A stretch of 64,000 bases of DNA from an uncultured Bacteroidales bacterium (lineage in GTDB: Bacteria > Bacteroidota > Bacteroidia > Bacteroidales > UBA932), in NCBI GenBank assembly GCA_946405435.1, contig CAMJHF010000012.1:23538-87537 (forward strand), given 5' to 3'. The notes beneath the pieces were generated by a model. The model did no database searches. It was not told where the DNA came from and was given only the letters and a program-made list of their open reading frames with translations. This document shows positions 33,142-41,467 of this stretch, piece by piece. Each line of letters opens with the position of its first letter. The first letter of the stretch is position 1. Both the position numbers and the translations under genes were made by a program.

Positions 33142-34935
33142 TCATCTGTTTGATCCTGAGTATTTGCCAAGGGACGTTTCGGAGCCTCCGCTTACCGACT
33201 CGGCGGCGCCGTTGCCACCCCAGAAGGTACTTCCGCTTACGGTGACGCCTGTCTTTACCGTGGGCTCCTTGCCGCCGGAGTAGACCGTCATTCCGCTGCC
33301 CGAGGAGGGAGCCTTGAATGCGAAGACCAGGGTGCCGGAGCTGTTGTAGACAGCGTTCCATCCGCCTTTGGTCCAGCTGCTGCAGCTGTATGCTGTGCCG
33401 GTGATGCTGGCCCCGGACTCGAGTCCGCCTATGGCTACGAGGGTGCCGCTCTGGATATACAGCTTCTTTCCGCCCTCGGTGTTGGCGTCCATTGCCACCT
33501 CGGCGCCTCCCGCCAGGCCCACGGCGTACACGGATGCTCCGTCGACGTAGAGGTTGCCGTTGGCGTCGATGGCGTCGTTGGAAGTGGACCATCCGCACAC
33601 CAGGCCGCCGGAAAGATGCATGTCTCCCGCCGAGTTGATGGCGTCGTCGGCGCTGGAGTATGCGTACAGGGTGCCTCCCGTGACGGTGAGCTTGCCTTTG
33701 CTCTCCAGGGCCTCGTGGGCGCTGGCGGTCACTGTGATGCTGCCGCCGCTGACGGTGATGTCGCCGTCGAACTTGATGCCCTTGGCAGATTTGAGGTTGC
33801 TGCTTTCGCCAGGCATTCCGCCTCCTCCGGGCATTCCGCCACCTCCGGGCATACCGCCGCCAGGCATACCGCCGCCGCCCCACGAGAGCTGTGCGTCGTC
33901 AGACCTTGTGCTGCCCGAGGCGCCGAGGTTGCTGCCGGTGACTGTGACGCTCACGGTGCCGCCGTTGAAAAGGGCCGCTCCGTCGCCGCTTATGCCCTTG
34001 CCGCCCTGGCCAGTGCTTTTGACGGTAAGCGAGCCGTCGTTCATGGTGAACGTGCCGTCGGATTTGATGCCGGAGGCTCCGGTGTATTCGGTGGTGGTGC
34101 TGCCGTTAGTGGTGACCTGTTCGCTTATGGTGCCGCCGCTCACGCTTATATCGATGGTGCCGCCGTTGATGGTGACGGGACCGTCGGACGAGATGCCTTT
34201 CTTGCCGTCGGCGGAGGAACTGGCGGATATGGTGCCTGCGTCAACCTGAACTACATCTTTGCCGCGGAGGGCGTGTCCTGCCGTGGAACTGACGCTTATG
34301 GTGTGCGTACCCATGAAGCGCAGGTAGTCGTCGGAGGTGATGCCGGCCTTGCCGGTGGCGCTTACGGTGAGCGAGCCGCTGCCGCTGAACACCAGCTGGC
34401 CCTCGCTGAAGAAGGCTGCCTTGTCGTCTTCTGAGCTAAGCTGGTCCAGGTAGTTTCCGGCGGAATCTGTGCTGCCGTCGGAGAGAGTGCTGCTGCCCTC
34501 CAGCACCACGAAGGTGCGTTTCTTGCTCTGGTTGTTTATGGCCGAGCCGCTTTTGTTGGCAAGGCTAAGCCCCTGAAGTACAAGAGCTTGCTTGCGAATG
34601 CTGTAGATCTTCAGGGAGCCGTCGGAGCACGAGCCCGAAAGCTCATAGCGCACAACCTCCAGGGAGTCGGCGTTGTTGACGGTCACATTGCCGCCGCTGA
34701 CGCTCACAGAGCCTTTGTCGTCACCTGTGACCGTGGCGCCGGAGTCTGTCCAGTTTATTGATATTGTACGCGTGAATGTGACGCCGGAGATATCGTCGTC
34801 GTCACCGAGCTGCTCTTCGGGGTCGTCGTTGTCCAGGTATGAAGTGTCCACGGGTTCGTCGGTAGTGGCGATACGGTCTTTGGAACATCCTAAGGCAAGG
34901 AGCAGCGCAAGGCTGAATAATAATACACGTTTCAT
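33142..34935 (-). CDS. Beta-helix lipoprotein, carbohydrate-binding domain (Cthe_2159-like)
   Basis: A 597-residue lipoprotein: the signal peptide MKRVLLFSLALLLALGC has a lipobox with Cys17, followed by an acidic linker (DDPEEQLGDDDDIS). The body is a beta-helix rich in Ser, Gly and Thr with many coils such as GPVTINGGTIDISVSGG, GALVFNGG-like and GDITVSGGSITVTASAHEALESKG, matching the Cthe_2159 carbohydrate-binding family, known to bind cellulose/polygalacturonate and metals. A tandem GGMPGGG tract lies at residues about 350-375. It heads the operon with the small secreted protein, VTC, DUF4956 and DUF2490 genes. Confidence 0.85.
   Translation of the reverse strand: MKRVLLFSLALLLALGCSKDRIATTDEPVDTSYLDNDDPEEQLGDDDDISGVTFTRTISINWTDSGATVTGDDKGSVSVSGGNVTVNNADSLEVVRYELSGSCSDGSLKIYSIRKQALVLQGLSLANKSGSAINNQSKKRTFVVLEGSSTLSDGSTDSAGNYLDQLSSEDDKAAFFSEGQLVFSGSGSLTVSATGKAGITSDDYLRFMGTHTISVSSTAGHALRGKDVVQVDAGTISASSSADGKKGISSDGPVTINGGTIDISVSGGTISEQVTTNGSTTTEYTGASGIKSDGTFTMNDGSLTVKSTGQGGKGISGDGAALFNGGTVSVTVTGSNLGASGSTRSDDAQLSWGGGGMPGGGMPGGGGMPGGGGMPGESSNLKSAKGIKFDGDITVSGGSITVTASAHEALESKGKLTVTGGTLYAYSSADDAINSAGDMHLSGGLVCGWSTSNDAIDANGNLYVDGASVYAVGLAGGAEVAMDANTEGGKKLYIQSGTLVAIGGLESGASITGTAYSCSSWTKGGWNAVYNSSGTLVFAFKAPSSGSGMTVYSGGKEPTVKTGVTVSGSTFWGGNGAAESVSGGSETSLGKYSGSNR
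33813..33884 (-). repeat. Tandem GGMPGGG-coding repeat in the lipoprotein gene
   Basis: Several near-identical units of about 12-18 bases encode GGGMPGGG-type repeats in the lipoprotein. Such tracts commonly vary in copy number by slippage. Confidence 0.7.
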
Positions 34936-35045
34936 GGCTTGATGCTTTTACCGCAAGTTAAGCAAGTTTCCGGCCGCGCGGGAAATGATTCAACGAACTG
35001 GCCTTTTTTTTCAGCGAACCAGATACGCCATTGATAATGAATGAT

Positions 35046-35053
35046 TAAATTTG
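35046..35053 (+). promoter_or_regulatory. -7 box of the LytS-like kinase gene
   Basis: TAAATTTG ends 5 bases before the ATG at 35059 and lies within the longer frame from 35041, which argues for the later start. Confidence 0.5.
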
Positions 35054-35058
35054 CGGAT

Positions 35059-36135
35059 ATGAAGGAAAACAGACTATATCTGATAATCCTGGCACTGGCC
35101 CTGGTCGTGCCTGCGCTGGGCGTTGTCATAACCGGCTTCATGCATGGCGGGCATTCCGTAGATTTCCAGGCCATACTCACCACCTGGATGCGCATGGTGC
35201 CGTTTCTGCTGCTGTTCTTGATTCACAATTACCTTGTGGCGCCGCTGCTTGTCAACAGGAACAAGACGGCCGTTTATGTGCTTCTCGCCATCTTGCTCTT
35301 TGCGGCTTTCGTCGTGAGCCAGTTGGCGGCTCCCGAAGGGCCTCCGGGAGGCATGATGCCGCCGGAACCTGATTTTGACGTGGACTTCGGGCCCGCTCCG
35401 GAAGACATGACTTCGTGGCGTCCCATGCATCCGGCTGCCATGAGGGTGCTGATGGGCCTTATGGTCGTGGGCGCAAACCTCGCCATCAAGTATTACTTCA
35501 AGGGAGAAGAAGAAAAGGACCGCCTGCATGAGTTGGAGAGGGAAAATCTTCGATACAAGCTGGAGTATCTCCGCTACCAGATCAACCCCCACTTCTTCAT
35601 GAACACGCTGAACAATATCCACGCCCTGGTGGACATAGACCCCGAAAAGGCCAAGGGCAGCATAGTGGAGCTTTCCAAGCTTATGCGCCACGTGCTCTAC
35701 GATTCCGACAAACCGACCATCCCGCTGAGCCAGGAACTGGATTTCATGGACAATTACATTTCGCTGATGCGCCTGCGCTATCCCGAGTCGGTCCGCATAG
35801 AGTACCAGCGTCCCCAAAGCGCCGAGGGGGTGGAAGTCCCTCCCATGTCTTTCGCCACCTTTGCGGAGAATGCATTCAAGCACGGCGCCAGCTACCAGAA
35901 TGACTGCTTCATCCGCATCAGCGTCTCTCTGGAGGATGACAAGGTGGTGTTCAAGTGCGTCAACAGCCGCCCCGCCGCGGGGGTGCAGGTGGCGGAGAAC
36001 GAGGGCATAGGTATAAAGAACGTCAAACGCCGCTTCGAGCTGCTTTATGGCCCTCATTACCTTTTACATGTAGATGACAGGGCCGATGTTTACGACATAG
36101 TGGTAGCACTCCCTCAAAAACCGGACAGCAAATGA
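35059..36135 (+). CDS. LytS-family sensor histidine kinase
   Basis: This roughly 358-residue kinase has four transmembrane helices in its first 150 residues with a Pro/Met/Asp-rich loop (GGMMPPEPDFDVDFGPAPEDM) between helices 3 and 4. The PF06580 kinase domain follows: RYQINPHFFMNTLNNIHALV with the phosphoacceptor His, and an ATPase part with FAENAFKHG and GIGIKNVKRRFELLYG. The ligand is unknown; the acidic loop may face outside. ATG 35059 is preferred because the -7 box covers the earlier ATG at 35041. It is coupled by ATGA to the response regulator and divergent from the lipoprotein operon. Confidence 0.9.
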   Translation: MKENRLYLIILALALVVPALGVVITGFMHGGHSVDFQAILTTWMRMVPFLLLFLIHNYLVAPLLVNRNKTAVYVLLAILLFAAFVVSQLAAPEGPPGGMMPPEPDFDVDFGPAPEDMTSWRPMHPAAMRVLMGLMVVGANLAIKYYFKGEEEKDRLHELERENLRYKLEYLRYQINPHFFMNTLNNIHALVDIDPEKAKGSIVELSKLMRHVLYDSDKPTIPLSQELDFMDNYISLMRLRYPESVRIEYQRPQSAEGVEVPPMSFATFAENAFKHGASYQNDCFIRISVSLEDDKVVFKCVNSRPAAGVQVAENEGIGIKNVKRRFELLYGPHYLLHVDDRADVYDIVVALPQKPDSK

Positions 36136-36866
36136 TAAGAGTAATAGCAGTAGATGACGAGCCGCTGGCCCTGAGACAACTCGAGGCCTACATCGCGAAA
36201 GTCCCGTACCTGCGGCTCGAGGGTTCCTGCCTGAGCGCTATCGAGGCGCGCAAACTCCTCGAAACCAAGGTGGTCAATGCCATGTTCCTGGATATCAACA
36301 TGCCGGACCTTTCAGGCCTGGAGTTCGTCCGCTCGCTGCAGGATCCGCCGCTGGTGGTGTTTACCACGGCCTATTCCGAGTACGCTGTGGAGGGGTTCAA
36401 GGTCGAGGCCGTTGACTATCTTCTCAAGCCTTTCAGCCTTGCCGACTTCATGGCGAGCGCGGAACGGCTCAAGTCCCGGCTCGAGCTTCTGGAAAGCAGG
36501 GAAGCCAAGGACGCCACGCCTGTGGCCGTGACCATGGACGACGCTGTCTTTTTCCACACCGACTACCGTACGGTGCGGGTGCGCCCTGCGCAGATACGAT
36601 ATATCGAGAGCATGAGCGAATACGTGAAGGTTTATGTGGACTTCCAGCAGTCTCCGCTGATTGTGCTCATGAGCCTCAAGCACCTCATGGAGGCTCTTCC
36701 CGCCGGCCATTTCATGCGCATCCACCGTTCGTGCATAATCCCTCTGGACCGTATCAAGGAGACTGGAAAGGGCGAGGTGCTGCTGGATGACGGCACGCGC
36801 CTTCCGGTGGGGGATCTGTACCGCCAGGACCTCAAGGACTACCTCTCTTCCAAGAGTCTTGGTTAA
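36132..36866 (+). CDS. LytTR response regulator
   Basis: A 244-residue regulator with a receiver domain (acidic pair D8-D9, phosphoacceptor Asp54 in FLDINMPDLSG, Lys in LLKPFSL) and a C-terminal LytTR DNA-binding domain (about residues 140-240: TVRVRPAQIRYIESMSEYVKVY, FMRIHRSCIIPLDRI). It overlaps the kinase gene by 4 bases. LytTR regulators bind direct repeats near target promoters; the adjacent divergent beta-helix/VTC operon is the natural candidate target, by position only. Confidence 0.92.
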   Translation: MIRVIAVDDEPLALRQLEAYIAKVPYLRLEGSCLSAIEARKLLETKVVNAMFLDINMPDLSGLEFVRSLQDPPLVVFTTAYSEYAVEGFKVEAVDYLLKPFSLADFMASAERLKSRLELLESREAKDATPVAVTMDDAVFFHTDYRTVRVRPAQIRYIESMSEYVKVYVDFQQSPLIVLMSLKHLMEALPAGHFMRIHRSCIIPLDRIKETGKGEVLLDDGTRLPVGDLYRQDLKDYLSSKSLG

Positions 36867-36889
36867 GCGCTTCGTTTTTTTTATATTTG
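36859..36889 (+). promoter_or_regulatory. Promoter of the aromatic amino acid operon
   Basis: TTGG (36859-36862) and TATATTTG (36882-36889) are spaced by 19 bases. The -33 box overlaps the end of the LytTR gene; the pheA ATG is 16 bases after the -7 box. No leader peptide or attenuator is visible here, unlike the trpB gene. Confidence 0.6.
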
Positions 36890-36905
36890 CAAAAATAGTA
36901 TTTCG

Positions 36906-38000
36906 ATGAACGAATTGGAACAGGCCCGGCTCGAGATAGGCGCTGTGGATAAGGAAATTGCCTCTCTGTTCGAGAAGCGCATGCGTCTGGCGGGAAAGAT
37001 TCTTGACTACAAAAGACAGAACGGACTGCCTGTGCTGGATGCAGCCCAGGAGGAACGTGTGCTGGCCGGCAACATAGGCAATATAGAAGATCCTGCCATC
37101 CAGGAGTATTATGTGCTCTTTCTCCGTGACATCATGAAAGTGTCCAAGCTCTATCAGGGACGCTTGATGAACGGTATGAAGATAGCTTGTTGCGGCGTGC
37201 CCGGCGCCTTTGCGCACATAGCCGCCCACAATGCCTTCCCGAGTGCGGATGTCGTGCCCTATCCCGATTTTGAAGCGGCCTACAAGGCCTGCGAGACCGG
37301 TGAGGCCGACACTGCCGTGCTTCCAGTCGAAAACAGTTTCGCCGGCGATGTTGGAGGCGTGATGGACCTTACTTTCCACGGGAGCCTCTACATCAACCTG
37401 ATGCTCGAGATGGATGTGTCGCAGAACCTTCTGGCCCTGCCCGGCACCACCCTTGGAGATATCCGCACCGTAATCAGCCATCCCCAGGCCCTTTCGCAGT
37501 GCGCACAGTTCCTGTCCGAGCATCCTTTCGAGGTGAGGGAGTGCTCCAACACGGCCGCGGCTGCCAAGCTGGTGGCAGAATCGGGAGACAAGTCCCTTGC
37601 CGCCATCGCCTCGCGCGATACTGCCGGTCTGTACGGGCTGGAGGTGCTCGAGCCCAAGATCAACTCTTCGGTTGCCAATACCACACGCTTCGCGGTGTTC
37701 TCCAGGGCGCTTGGCAAGTTTGCCCAGCAACCTGTCGAGGGAGAGCATTTTATCCTGGTGTTTACGGTCCGCAACGAGGCCGGTGCACTGGCCAAGATAT
37801 TGAATGTCATTGGTTCGCATGGCTTCAACATGAGCAGCCTGCACAGCCGTCCTGTGACAGGCCCCCAGTGGAATCACTATTTCTTTGCAGAGCTTGAGGG
37901 TTCCGTGGGTACGGACAACGGCCAGGACCTTCTGCGCCAGCTCGGGACTGTGTGCGACAGACTCAAGATGGTTGGCGCATACCGTACTTTAAAAGTTTAG
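36906..38000 (+). CDS. pheA: Chorismate mutase / prephenate dehydratase (P-protein)
   Basis: A 364-residue fusion in three parts: an AroQ-type chorismate mutase (residues 1-90, RLEIGAVDKEIASLFEKR and ILDYKRQNGLPVLD), a prephenate dehydratase (about 95-270, with GVPGAFAHIAA, LPVENSFAGDV and NTTRFAVFSR) and a C-terminal ACT domain (about 275-364, FTVRNEAGALAKIL, NMSSLHSRPV) for phenylalanine feedback. It converts chorismate to phenylpyruvate in the cytoplasm. The gene starts the operon and is followed by aroB after 3 bases. Confidence 0.93.
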   Translation: MNELEQARLEIGAVDKEIASLFEKRMRLAGKILDYKRQNGLPVLDAAQEERVLAGNIGNIEDPAIQEYYVLFLRDIMKVSKLYQGRLMNGMKIACCGVPGAFAHIAAHNAFPSADVVPYPDFEAAYKACETGEADTAVLPVENSFAGDVGGVMDLTFHGSLYINLMLEMDVSQNLLALPGTTLGDIRTVISHPQALSQCAQFLSEHPFEVRECSNTAAAAKLVAESGDKSLAAIASRDTAGLYGLEVLEPKINSSVANTTRFAVFSRALGKFAQQPVEGEHFILVFTVRNEAGALAKILNVIGSHGFNMSSLHSRPVTGPQWNHYFFAELEGSVGTDNGQDLLRQLGTVCDRLKMVGAYRTLKV

Positions 38001-38003
38001 GGC

Positions 38004-39026
38004 ATGACTCTACGATTCGATTCGCCGGGGCACGGGTATGACATTTCCGTGGGCAGGGGACTGCTTGCGGAGGCCTCGCGTTTGTTTGACTTGAATCGTA
38101 AGGTGCTGGTCGTCACCGATGAAGGAGTGCCGGAAGAGTATTCCCGGAAAGTCCTGGACCAGTGTGCTGCCGGCAGCTTGCTGGTGATTCCGCAGGGCGA
38201 GGGGGCAAAGAGTTTCGCAACCCTCGAGACCATTCTTTCCGAGCTTCTGCGGCTCGGCTTTACCCGCAGCGACGCCATTGTGGCCGTGGGCGGGGGAGTC
38301 ACGGGAGATGTGGCGGGCTTTGCCGCCGCTTGTTACCAGAGGGGGATAGATTATTACAACGTGCCCACGACGCTGCTGTCGCAGGTCGATTCGTCCGTGG
38401 GAGGCAAGACGGCCGTCAATTTCATGGGCGTCAAGAATATAGTGGGCGCATTCCATCACCCTTCTGGGGTCCTCGTAGACCCTGATGTGCTGGATACCCT
38501 GAGCCCGAGGCTCTTTGCGGAAGGCATGGCCGAGGTCATCAAGATGGCGGCTACGCTGGACGCAGCCTTGTTCGAGCGTATCGAGGCCGCTTCCGACCTG
38601 GAGGCCTCGCTGCCTGAGATTATATATAACGCCCTGAAAATCAAGCTTGACGTTGTGTCCAGGGACCCTTCGGAGAAGGGCCTTCGCGCCGTGCTCAACT
38701 TCGGGCACACGATAGGCCACGCCATCGAGGCCCTTGGGGCTGCCGGGCGGCAGTTCCTTCACGGCGAGGCTGTGGCGGCAGGGATGATGTACACCTCCGA
38801 AGGCCCTGCAAGGCCACGCATAGAGGCCCTGTTGCACAGGTTCTGCCTGCCTACCTCCGACGATTACTCCGCCGGGGACCTTATGCGTCTTGCCGTCAGC
38901 GACAAGAAGCGTCACGGATCCCTTACGCGCCTTGTCCTGTGCGACGAAATCGGGAGTTACCGCTTCTGCGATTTCACAGACGCCATGCTTCTCACTCTTA
39001 TACAAAAGCGAAAAGATGAAAAATAG
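38004..39026 (+). CDS. aroB: 3-dehydroquinate synthase
   Basis: This 340-residue protein carries the NAD site GGGVTGDVAGFAAACYQRG, the strand PTTLLSQVDSSVGGKTAVN, and the metal-binding EGMAEVIKMA, NFGHTIGHAIE and LHGEAVAAGM segments that supply Glu and two His. It cyclises DAHP to 3-dehydroquinate, the second shikimate step. It lies 3 bases after pheA and overlaps aroC by 11 bases. Confidence 0.95.
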   Translation: MTLRFDSPGHGYDISVGRGLLAEASRLFDLNRKVLVVTDEGVPEEYSRKVLDQCAAGSLLVIPQGEGAKSFATLETILSELLRLGFTRSDAIVAVGGGVTGDVAGFAAACYQRGIDYYNVPTTLLSQVDSSVGGKTAVNFMGVKNIVGAFHHPSGVLVDPDVLDTLSPRLFAEGMAEVIKMAATLDAALFERIEAASDLEASLPEIIYNALKIKLDVVSRDPSEKGLRAVLNFGHTIGHAIEALGAAGRQFLHGEAVAAGMMYTSEGPARPRIEALLHRFCLPTSDDYSAGDLMRLAVSDKKRHGSLTRLVLCDEIGSYRFCDFTDAMLLTLIQKRKDEK

Positions 39027-40107
39027 CATTGGAACCAGCGTTGTCCTTACTCTGTCGGGCGAGTCCCACGGCCCCATGATCTGCGCCGTCCTGGACGGCC
39101 TCGCTCCGGGTATTCCCGTTGACGAAGAGGTCGTTGCGGCATGGCTTTCCCGCCGCCGTCCGCAGGGCCCCGCCGATACGTCACGCCGCGAAAAAGACGC
39201 TTTCAGCATAGTCAGTGGCGTTTTCGAGGGCCGGACGACTGGCGCTCCGATAACCATCCTCATACCCAACGAGGATGTGCGCAGCGCCGATTATGCCCGC
39301 ACCATGGGGCTGGCGCGCCCCTCGCATGCCGACTACGCTGCCCACATCAAATATGCGGGCTACGAAGACTGGCGTGGCGGAGGGCACTTCAGCGGCCGGA
39401 TTACGGCCGGGATAGTAGCCGCGGGAGCGATTGCCGCCGCGGCTTTGAAGCGCAAGGGCATAAGCGTGGGCACCCACATACTCGAGTGTGCCGGGGTGAG
39501 GGATATTCCATTTGACGAGATTGACCCTTCGGCTCAGATAGAGAGCATCCAGGAGATGGATTTTCCGGTGCTCTCGGATGTCCGCGGGGCCATGGAGGCA
39601 CGGATACTCGAGGCCAAGGCGGCCCGGGATTCCGTGGGAGGAATAGTCCAGACTGCAGTTTGCGGTTTCCCTGCCGGAGTGGGCGAACCATGGTTCGGGT
39701 CCGTCGAAGGAGTGCTGGCCAATGCTCTCCTGTCCATAGGAGGAATCAAGGGCGTGGAGTTCGGAGCCGGCTTTTCGCTTGCCGGAATGCGCGGGTCCGA
39801 AGCCAACGACGCCTACTGCGTAAAGGATGGCCGGGTGCTCACGTCTACCAACCGCAGCGGAGGGGTAAACGGTGGGGTATCCAATGGCATGCCGTTGATT
39901 TTCAATGCTGTAGTCAAGCCTACGCCATCTATAGGATTGCCTCAGGCCTCGGTGGACATGTCCACCGGCGCAGAGGCGGAACTGTGCATAAGCGGACGTC
40001 ACGATCCGGCTATCGTAAGACGTGTCAGCATCGTGGTCAGCAGCCTTACGGCTATAGTGCTGTGCGATTTGCTTGCCCTTCATTTTGGAACCGATTATCT
40101 TAGGTAG
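39016..40107 (+). CDS. aroC: Chorismate synthase
   Basis: The 363-residue protein starting MKNSIGTSVVLTLSGESHG matches chorismate synthase. Signatures include GESHGPMICAVLDG, RRRPQGPADTSRREKD, RPSHADYAAHIKYAGYEDWRGGGHFSGR (split here for reading; the family's conserved His and Arg residues) and GGVNGGVSNGMPLIFNAVVKPTPS. It converts EPSP to chorismate using reduced FMN. The frame is open upstream to 38890, but ATG 39016 gives the family N-terminus. It overlaps aroB by 11 bases and ends 1 base before aroEK. Confidence 0.95.
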   Translation: MKNSIGTSVVLTLSGESHGPMICAVLDGLAPGIPVDEEVVAAWLSRRRPQGPADTSRREKDAFSIVSGVFEGRTTGAPITILIPNEDVRSADYARTMGLARPSHADYAAHIKYAGYEDWRGGGHFSGRITAGIVAAGAIAAAALKRKGISVGTHILECAGVRDIPFDEIDPSAQIESIQEMDFPVLSDVRGAMEARILEAKAARDSVGGIVQTAVCGFPAGVGEPWFGSVEGVLANALLSIGGIKGVEFGAGFSLAGMRGSEANDAYCVKDGRVLTSTNRSGGVNGGVSNGMPLIFNAVVKPTPSIGLPQASVDMSTGAEAELCISGRHDPAIVRRVSIVVSSLTAIVLCDLLALHFGTDYLR

Positions 40108-40108
40108 T

Positions 40109-41467
40109 ATGCTGTTCGGTCTTATCGGCGAACATCTTGGGCACAGTTTCTCCCGCGAGATTCACGGGAGGCTGTCTTCCGACCCTTATGAACTCTGTGA
40201 GCTGCGGCCGGATGAACTTGAGGGATTCTTGAGGCGCCGGGATTTCCGCGGCGTCAATGTGACTATACCCTACAAGCAGGCGGTCATCCCTTACCTGGAC
40301 GAGCTGGGCGAGTCCGCGAGGGGCGCCGGAGCGGTGAATACGATTGTGAACCGGGATGGCAAGCTCTATGGGTATAATACTGATTATTATGGTTTTATAG
40401 CCATGGCCAAGCACGCTGGAGCGGATTTCGGCGGGGCTCGCGTGGTCATTCTCGGCGCAGGTGGGGCCGCCAAGGCCGTGCGCGCCGCAGCGCTTGCCAT
40501 GGGCGCATCCGACGTGGTGAACGCCGTTCGTACGGTGCGCGCCCCGGGGCAGCTGCCCATCGGCGATCCGTCCACTTTCGACGGGTGCAATATCCTTGTA
40601 AATGCTACTCCCGTCGGCATGTACCCCCGCTGGCAGGAGGCTCCGGTACGCCTTGAGGAACTGCTTCCCCGCATGGAACTTCGCGCCGTGCTGGACTGCA
40701 TTTACAATCCCCTCAGTACGCCATTGGTCATTGACGCCATTTCCGGCAGGGCAGTTCCTACCGGAACTTCGCTACGCTCATCCCTCCCACTACGTGGGCC
40801 CCTCCCGTTCACAAGGCCACGGGCGGTCATGGTTCCGGTAGGAACTGCCCTGCCGGAAATGGCGCCGGTAGTTTCGGCCGGAGGTCTGTACATGCTTGTG
40901 GCCCAGGCTGTTAAGGCGAGGGAACTGTTCGTTGGGGAAAGCATCCCCGACGAGGTGACGCAGCGGGAGTATGAGCGTCTTCTCAGGACCAAGCGGAACA
41001 TAGTCCTCTGCGGAATGCCTTCCTGCGGCAAGAGCACCATAGGCAAGGCTCTGGCCGACGCCACCGGAAGGCGCTTCGAAGACAGCGACTCCGTAGTCGA
41101 ACTGCAGGCCGGGATGACCATACCCGAGATTTTTTCCCGCGAGGGCGAAGAAGGCTTCCGTATTCGTGAAACCGCGGCCCTTGAGTCGCTCGCACCCGAG
41201 CAGGGCCTTGTCATAGCCACCGGCGGAGGCATGCCCCTGCGGCCGCAGAACCTGCGCCTCATGCATCACAACGGCATCATCTGCTTCCTGCGGCGCGACC
41301 TTCCGCTGCTAAGGCCCGGCGGCGGCCGCCCCCTTTCCTCGAACCGCAGCGCCCTGGAGCATCTCTATGAACACAGGCTACCTTTGTATATGGCTGCAGC
41401 AGATGTAGTTATCGACAACAATGGCCCAATCTTAGAAACCCTCTCAAAGCTGCTGGAGCTATGCTGA
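40109..41467 (+). CDS. Shikimate dehydrogenase-shikimate kinase fusion with palindromic insert
   Basis: This 452-residue protein joins AroE and AroK. The AroE part (1-275) has GHSFSREIH (substrate Ser pair), NVTIPYKQAVIPYLDEL (catalytic Lys), GAVNTI, NTDYYGF and the NADP loop ILGAGGAAKAVRAAAL. The AroK part (about 280-452) has a Walker A loop CGMPSCGKSTIGKAL, DSDSVVE, RIRETAAL and TGGGMPL. Residues about 209-252 are foreign to AroE: they lie between YNPLSTPLVIDA and VSAGGLYMLVAQA and are encoded by a 130-bp palindromic element (40735-40864) read through in frame. The start ATG 40109 is 1 base after aroC. Confidence 0.92.
   Translation: MLFGLIGEHLGHSFSREIHGRLSSDPYELCELRPDELEGFLRRRDFRGVNVTIPYKQAVIPYLDELGESARGAGAVNTIVNRDGKLYGYNTDYYGFIAMAKHAGADFGGARVVILGAGGAAKAVRAAALAMGASDVVNAVRTVRAPGQLPIGDPSTFDGCNILVNATPVGMYPRWQEAPVRLEELLPRMELRAVLDCIYNPLSTPLVIDAISGRAVPTGTSLRSSLPLRGPLPFTRPRAVMVPVGTALPEMAPVVSAGGLYMLVAQAVKARELFVGESIPDEVTQREYERLLRTKRNIVLCGMPSCGKSTIGKALADATGRRFEDSDSVVELQAGMTIPEIFSREGEEGFRIRETAALESLAPEQGLVIATGGGMPLRPQNLRLMHHNGIICFLRRDLPLLRPGGGRPLSSNRSALEHLYEHRLPLYMAAADVVIDNNGPILETLSKLLELC
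40735..40864. repeat. 130-bp palindromic element with 33-bp perfect inverted repeats inside aroE
   Basis: Positions 40735-40767 and 40832-40864 are exact reverse complements over 33 bases (left arm starts CGCCATTTCCGGCAGGGC, right arm ends GCCGGAAATGGCG). The 64-base spacer contains a smaller hairpin CCCAC-tac-GTGGG (40787-40799). The element keeps the frame and has no stop codon, so it adds about 43 residues to AroE. No second copy is visible in the window. Confidence 0.85.

Noticed and set aside
32726..33883. 385-codon minus-strand frame rich in Arg/Gly running through the lipoprotein gene
   Set aside because: Only its last 136 codons are a real secreted protein; the remainder is an Arg-rich shadow of the beta-helix lipoprotein gene in another frame.
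36865..36882. AAGCGCTT palindrome followed by a T-run, possible terminator of the LytTR gene
   Set aside because: The palindrome has no loop and only four base pairs, so it cannot form a stable hairpin; the T-run belongs to the pheA promoter.
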